Assembly: GCA_015233295.1 (NCBI GenBank)
Contig: JADFYC010000137.1
Coordinates: 1-8,558 of the forward strand
Direction: 5' to 3'
DNA length: 8,558 nt
From: Deltaproteobacteria bacterium
GTDB lineage: Bacteria; Desulfobacterota; JADFXK01
A program made the translations under genes and the position numbers. The notes beneath the pieces were generated by a model. It was given only the letters and a program-made list of their open reading frames with translations, did not search any database and was not told the origin of the DNA. Shown here piece after piece: positions 5,994 to 8,558 of this stretch (positions are counted from its first letter, which is position 1; each line of letters starts with the position of its first letter).

Positions 5994-7300
5994 GGCCATC
6001 CCCCCACATCGGGATCACCCACTCGATACAGATCACCCAACTCCCAGCCTTCGGTTAGATGTTCGGCCAAGTCTTTTCGATCTAGGGTCCTGACCGAGAA
6101 GTGGTGCTGATCCATCTTGTTGAAGCATAGGACGTGTTCCACGGAGTCGGTGAACTGGTCCAACAGATCGGGGCTATGGGTGGAGATGATGACTTGTGTC
6201 TGCCCGGACGCTCGCTTGATCCACTCCGCCAAAAGAGGCATCCAGGCTACGTGCAGACCAATCTCCGGCTCCTCAATCACCAGCAGCGACGGCAAATCAG
6301 GCGCCAGCAGGGTGGTCGCCAAGCACAACATCCGGATGGTTCCGTCAGACAGTTCGTTTAAATAGAATGGCTCCTTCACTCCCTGAACGTGCCACTCTAG
6401 GGTTAAGCGCATGCGGCCCGATCTGATTGGCCTGACTTTTCTGGTGAATGGCAAAACATGTTTCATGGCGTCATTTAGGATTTCCTCAAAATCAATATGT
6501 TCGCTGAATAGATTTTCCAGAACCAGAGCCAGATTATCACCGGAAGGCAAAAGCCGGGTCTCGCGGCTGCCGATCTTCGGTTCTGATGTCCTGATTTCGC
6601 GTAGGCTCATCTCATTGGCATTGAAAAACCTCCAACCCTTGATTCTGCTGACCAAATCACGCGTTAGATCAACGGATGGCTTAAATTGGTGATCATCCAT
6701 ATTCCCCAGACTTGAAACACGGGTCAATGCCAGGTCATCCTCCGGTTGATTAAATACTGCTTCACCACCGATCAAGACAAAATCGGCTACTTCCCCGGTG
6801 AGGCCGTCACTCTCGCTATGGCGGTAGTAATATCCCTTCGTGCTTTCAGGATCACCTTCGTACTTTGTAAAGTTATAGTCAAACCCCGGCTTGCCTTCTT
6901 CATGAACATCGTCCAACACCTCTTGGTGTATGGTTACAAGCTGCTGGCCGGATGGTACCCATAACACCAATTTCAACAGCTTACTCGGTGTCGCTGAATC
7001 CTCGGTTCCGAATTGGTAGGCCAGGGTTACGGTGGCCGGGCGCTTCACTGTAGCGTCCAAAATTTGAGTTCCACCTAAGGAATCCACCGCCTCTTGAAAC
7101 GCGGTAATGCCGCGGTCGACGTCGGGACGGCCGGTCACGCATTGATTCAGGAATTTTAACACGGCGATAAAGTTGCTCTTACCGGAGCCATTGGAGCCGA
7201 TGAAGATATTCAAATTGGATAGAACCGCACCAGGATCCAGGACCAGATTCTTATAGTTCCCAGCGATCAGTTTCTCAAGTCGGTAGGATTGATCTCCCAT
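5987..7300 (-). CDS. AAA/ABC-class ATPase (RecF/SMC-like) of a two-gene module
   Basis: A 437-residue cytoplasmic ATPase with a split ABC-type nucleotide-binding domain. The N-terminus has LEKLIAGNYKNLVLD, the RecF/SMC-like opening strand, and Walker A GSNGSGKS (35-42, Lys41). A long non-coiled alpha/beta insertion (about 55-300) follows. The C-terminal part has a signature-like ELSDGT (316-321), Walker B and D-loop LLVIEEPEIGLH (339-350; Glu343/Glu344) and the switch motif ISTHSPDLL (372-380, His375). The protein ends LGDLYRVGDPDVGGWPW. This is the AAA_15/AAA_21 style found in OLD-like, PARIS-like and AbiL-like ATPases. No TOPRIM is fused to it; that domain is supplied by the overlapping downstream gene. 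A GGGAAG site (7309-7314) lies 8 bp before the ATG. The 87-bp gap upstream separates it from the SGNH gene and contains a -10-like GATAAT. Confidence 0.88.
   Translation of the reverse strand: MGDQSYRLEKLIAGNYKNLVLDPGAVLSNLNIFIGSNGSGKSNFIAVLKFLNQCVTGRPDVDRGITAFQEAVDSLGGTQILDATVKRPATVTLAYQFGTEDSATPSKLLKLVLWVPSGQQLVTIHQEVLDDVHEEGKPGFDYNFTKYEGDPESTKGYYYRHSESDGLTGEVADFVLIGGEAVFNQPEDDLALTRVSSLGNMDDHQFKPSVDLTRDLVSRIKGWRFFNANEMSLREIRTSEPKIGSRETRLLPSGDNLALVLENLFSEHIDFEEILNDAMKHVLPFTRKVRPIRSGRMRLTLEWHVQGVKEPFYLNELSDGTIRMLCLATTLLAPDLPSLLVIEEPEIGLHVAWMPLLAEWIKRASGQTQVIISTHSPDLLDQFTDSVEHVLCFNKMDQHHFSVRTLDRKDLAEHLTEGWELGDLYRVGDPDVGGWPW
6000..6005 (-). promoter_or_regulatory. G-run ribosome binding site deciding the TOPRIM-like gene start
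   Basis: On the minus strand a GGGGGG run lies 6 bases before the ATG at 5993-5991 and directly against the other in-frame ATG at 5999-5997. The spacing favours the 5993 start. The site is inside the last codons of the ATPase gene (Gly-Gly-Trp-Pro-Trp), and the start and stop codons sit together as ATGGTAG, an arrangement typical of coupled translation. Confidence 0.55.
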
Positions 7301-7345
7301 TATCTAAACTTCCCATGATTTGTGTTCAGGGCATCTTTTCTGCCG

Positions 7346-7351
7346 ATTATC
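7346..7351 (-). promoter_or_regulatory. Candidate -10 element for the ATPase/TOPRIM module
   Basis: On the minus strand GATAAT (5 of 6 to TATAAT) lies 45 bp upstream of the ATPase ATG, in the 87-bp gap after the SGNH gene. The corresponding -35 region (TTACGG, 18 bp upstream) is poor. If real, the module would have its own promoter rather than depend on read-through from the SGNH gene. Confidence 0.27.
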
Positions 7352-7387
7352 CATCTGCAATATTTAATCCCGTAACTTCCCATCCGG

Positions 7388-8558
7388 TCAATAGGCATCT
7401 GCGGCTGCGTTACTAAACCTGGTCACCGGCCAGGTGGTGGTCGAGCCGCTGCCTGGTTTCCGGACTACGGTCCCGGTAGTGCTGTTGGTGATGGTGAAGT
7501 CAATCGAGACCGGCTGTGAGGTAAACATTCCGGTGCCGACAATGTGATTCGGTGTGGCGGCAGGGTCATAGAATACCTCGCAGGTCTGGGCGTCATTACT
7601 CCAGAGCAGGATAGCTCCCCCGTTGGTATATCGTTGGAGATAGAAGTTTTGGCTTCGGTCGGCGGTGGCTTGCCAGATACCGTCGGAAGTGGCGTTAACG
7701 GAGGCGGTGCTGTCCATGCCTAAGGTCAAGTTATCTTGCTGCCCGGTGGACATGTTCGTCCTGACGCCGGTGGCCTGGATGGCGGAGGAGAAGGTCAGGC
7801 GGAGCATAGAAGACCGGCCGCTGGTAGGAATGTCACCACCCTCAAATACCATCCCGGCCATTTTAGAGGCATAGTAAGCGGTGATGACTTTTCCGTCTTT
7901 GGAGACCAGGCAAATGGCTTCACCTGTCTGGTAGGTCTGAAAATATACAGATTCGCCCCCGGTCGTCTTCCACACCCCATCAACCTTGAAACCCGAGGCC
8001 CCAGGGCAGTCTCCGGTTCCCTTCCAGCAATTGTAATAGATATTCAGAAGGTCGATATATTCAGCCGTGGCTTTGACATTCCCGACCGGATTGGGGTGGC
8101 TGTCCCATTCATCGGAAGGATAAGCGGCCATGTTGTTGGCGACGCTTTGGACATGCTGGATAGCCCCATTGCGGAACCGATGATGATTGCCGGAGTCTAG
8201 ACCCAGGTCCGTGAGATTGGGGCTTCCGCCGTTGCTGGTCAACACATTGTAGAAATCGAATACGGCCACATTACGATACGCGTAGCCCCGCAGCCAGTCC
8301 TTGGCCAGCCAGGTACTCAGACCCCGGGCATTGGCCGAATGAGCCGCATCGGTGTCATTGACTACCTGGGGTGGAGAAGTAATCAGGATAAACAGCTTAT
8401 CTTGCCGGATGGCAAAATACTTTAGCAAGTCATTATATATGCCTTTGGCATTGGCGACTGTCATGTACTCGGACGAGGCGTCCTGCCCCCGGAGAGGATT
8501 GGCCCCGGTGGTGGCCGGATCATTGGGTTGGCCGCTCAGGTAGGAATTAGGAAAGCAC
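7388..8558 (-). CDS. SGNH/GDSL-type hydrolase-like protein with two repeated C-terminal modules, 5' partial
   Basis: The frame is open to the window edge (first full codon 8557-8555), so the start, any signal peptide and the first SGNH block with the nucleophile Ser lie outside. I number the 389 visible residues from Cys1. The fragment opens CFPNSYLSG, then YNDLLKYFAI (41-50), KLFILITSPP (54-63), NVAVFDFYNVLT (96-107), HHR (125-127) and DSHPNPVGNVKATAEYIDLLN (152-172); DxHP is the last SGNH block with the Asp/His pair. From about 193 to 281 and 292 to 371 there are two related beta-rich modules, each starting DGVW/DGIW and sharing a 'GxAI-L-S-D' core. An ATG at 8464 is internal (conserved residues lie upstream), not the start. 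Likely an extracytoplasmic carbohydrate esterase or binding protein; the substrate is unknown. It ends with Ser/Thr/Gly-rich sequence. Confidence 0.78.
   Translation of the reverse strand, partial: CFPNSYLSGQPNDPATTGANPLRGQDASSEYMTVANAKGIYNDLLKYFAIRQDKLFILITSPPQVVNDTDAAHSANARGLSTWLAKDWLRGYAYRNVAVFDFYNVLTSNGGSPNLTDLGLDSGNHHRFRNGAIQHVQSVANNMAAYPSDEWDSHPNPVGNVKATAEYIDLLNIYYNCWKGTGDCPGASGFKVDGVWKTTGGESVYFQTYQTGEAICLVSKDGKVITAYYASKMAGMVFEGGDIPTSGRSSMLRLTFSSAIQATGVRTNMSTGQQDNLTLGMDSTASVNATSDGIWQATADRSQNFYLQRYTNGGAILLWSNDAQTCEVFYDPAATPNHIVGTGMFTSQPVSIDFTITNSTTGTVVRKPGSGSTTTWPVTRFSNAAADAY
7430..7684 (-). repeat. C-terminal module 2 of the SGNH-like protein (coding repeat)
   Basis: Visible residues about 292-376: DGIWQATADRSQNFYLQRY, GGAILLWSNDAQTCEVFYD, then a short turn and strand (VSIDFTITNSTTGTVVRK). 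It resembles module 1 with a two-residue insertion after the first strand and ends in a Gly/Ser/Thr-rich tail. Confidence 0.5.
7715..7981 (-). repeat. C-terminal module 1 of the SGNH-like protein (coding repeat)
   Basis: Visible residues about 193-281: DGVWKTT, a tyrosine/glutamine strand (VYFQTY), GEAICLVSKDGKVITAYY, then a strand pair ending near TLGMD. It aligns with the next module at DG[VI]W, [YF]-QxY, G[EG]AI-L-S, and a second Tyr-containing strand. The similarity is at protein level only; the DNA has diverged. Confidence 0.5.

Noticed and set aside
5280..7300. Naming the ATPase/TOPRIM pair as PARIS, AbiL or Gabija
   Set aside because: The TOPRIM-like protein shows DUF4276-type rather than DUF4435 or RloB motifs, and the ATPase has no fused TOPRIM and no helicase partner; the resemblance is only architectural.
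7388..8464. Complete SGNH gene starting at the ATG at 8464
   Set aside because: The frame stays open to the window edge and conserved SGNH-type sequence (CFPNS and following) lies upstream of that ATG.

Overview
The window looks like a chromosomal segment of a Gram-negative bacterium with about 50-55% GC. The two-subunit glycine decarboxylase (gcvPA/gcvPB), the REC-GGDEF regulator, the outer-membrane-type murein transglycosylase lipoprotein and the short dispersed palindromic repeats together suggest a Desulfobacterota-like ('deltaproteobacterial') lineage. That placement is an inference from gene style; no taxonomic marker gene is present.

Left part, plus strand: the 3' end of gcvPA (1-148) is followed after 40 bp by complete gcvPB (189-1634), the end of a glycine cleavage operon. 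Next comes a repeat island (1643-1799) built of degenerate 7-bp units (GTTGCNN and its complement) in opposing orientations, with a promoter-like non-repeat core. It ends at the Shine-Dalgarno of a REC-GGDEF diguanylate cyclase (1811-2710). A 71-residue two-helix membrane protein follows (2769-2984).

Middle: a gap of about 417 bp without a convincing gene (2985-3401) holds an inverted pair of 30-bp REP-like elements. Then comes an MltB-type lytic transglycosylase lipoprotein (3402-4655) whose peptidoglycan-binding domain lies N-terminal to the catalytic core.

Right part, minus strand, listed in transcription order: a 5'-truncated SGNH/GDSL-type protein with two repeated C-terminal modules (7388-8558), a RecF/SMC-like ABC-class ATPase (5987-7300), an overlapping TOPRIM-like DUF4276-type protein (5280-5993) and a nitroreductase-family flavoprotein (4683-5225). 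The ATPase and TOPRIM-like genes overlap by 7 bases (ATGGTAG) and are almost certainly translated together. By architecture they resemble ABC-ATPase plus TOPRIM-effector immune modules such as PARIS and AbiL, without belonging clearly to a named type. They are the best candidate here for an undescribed system, but the idea rests on domain logic and gene coupling only. The nitroreductase and SGNH genes look like ordinary neighbours.
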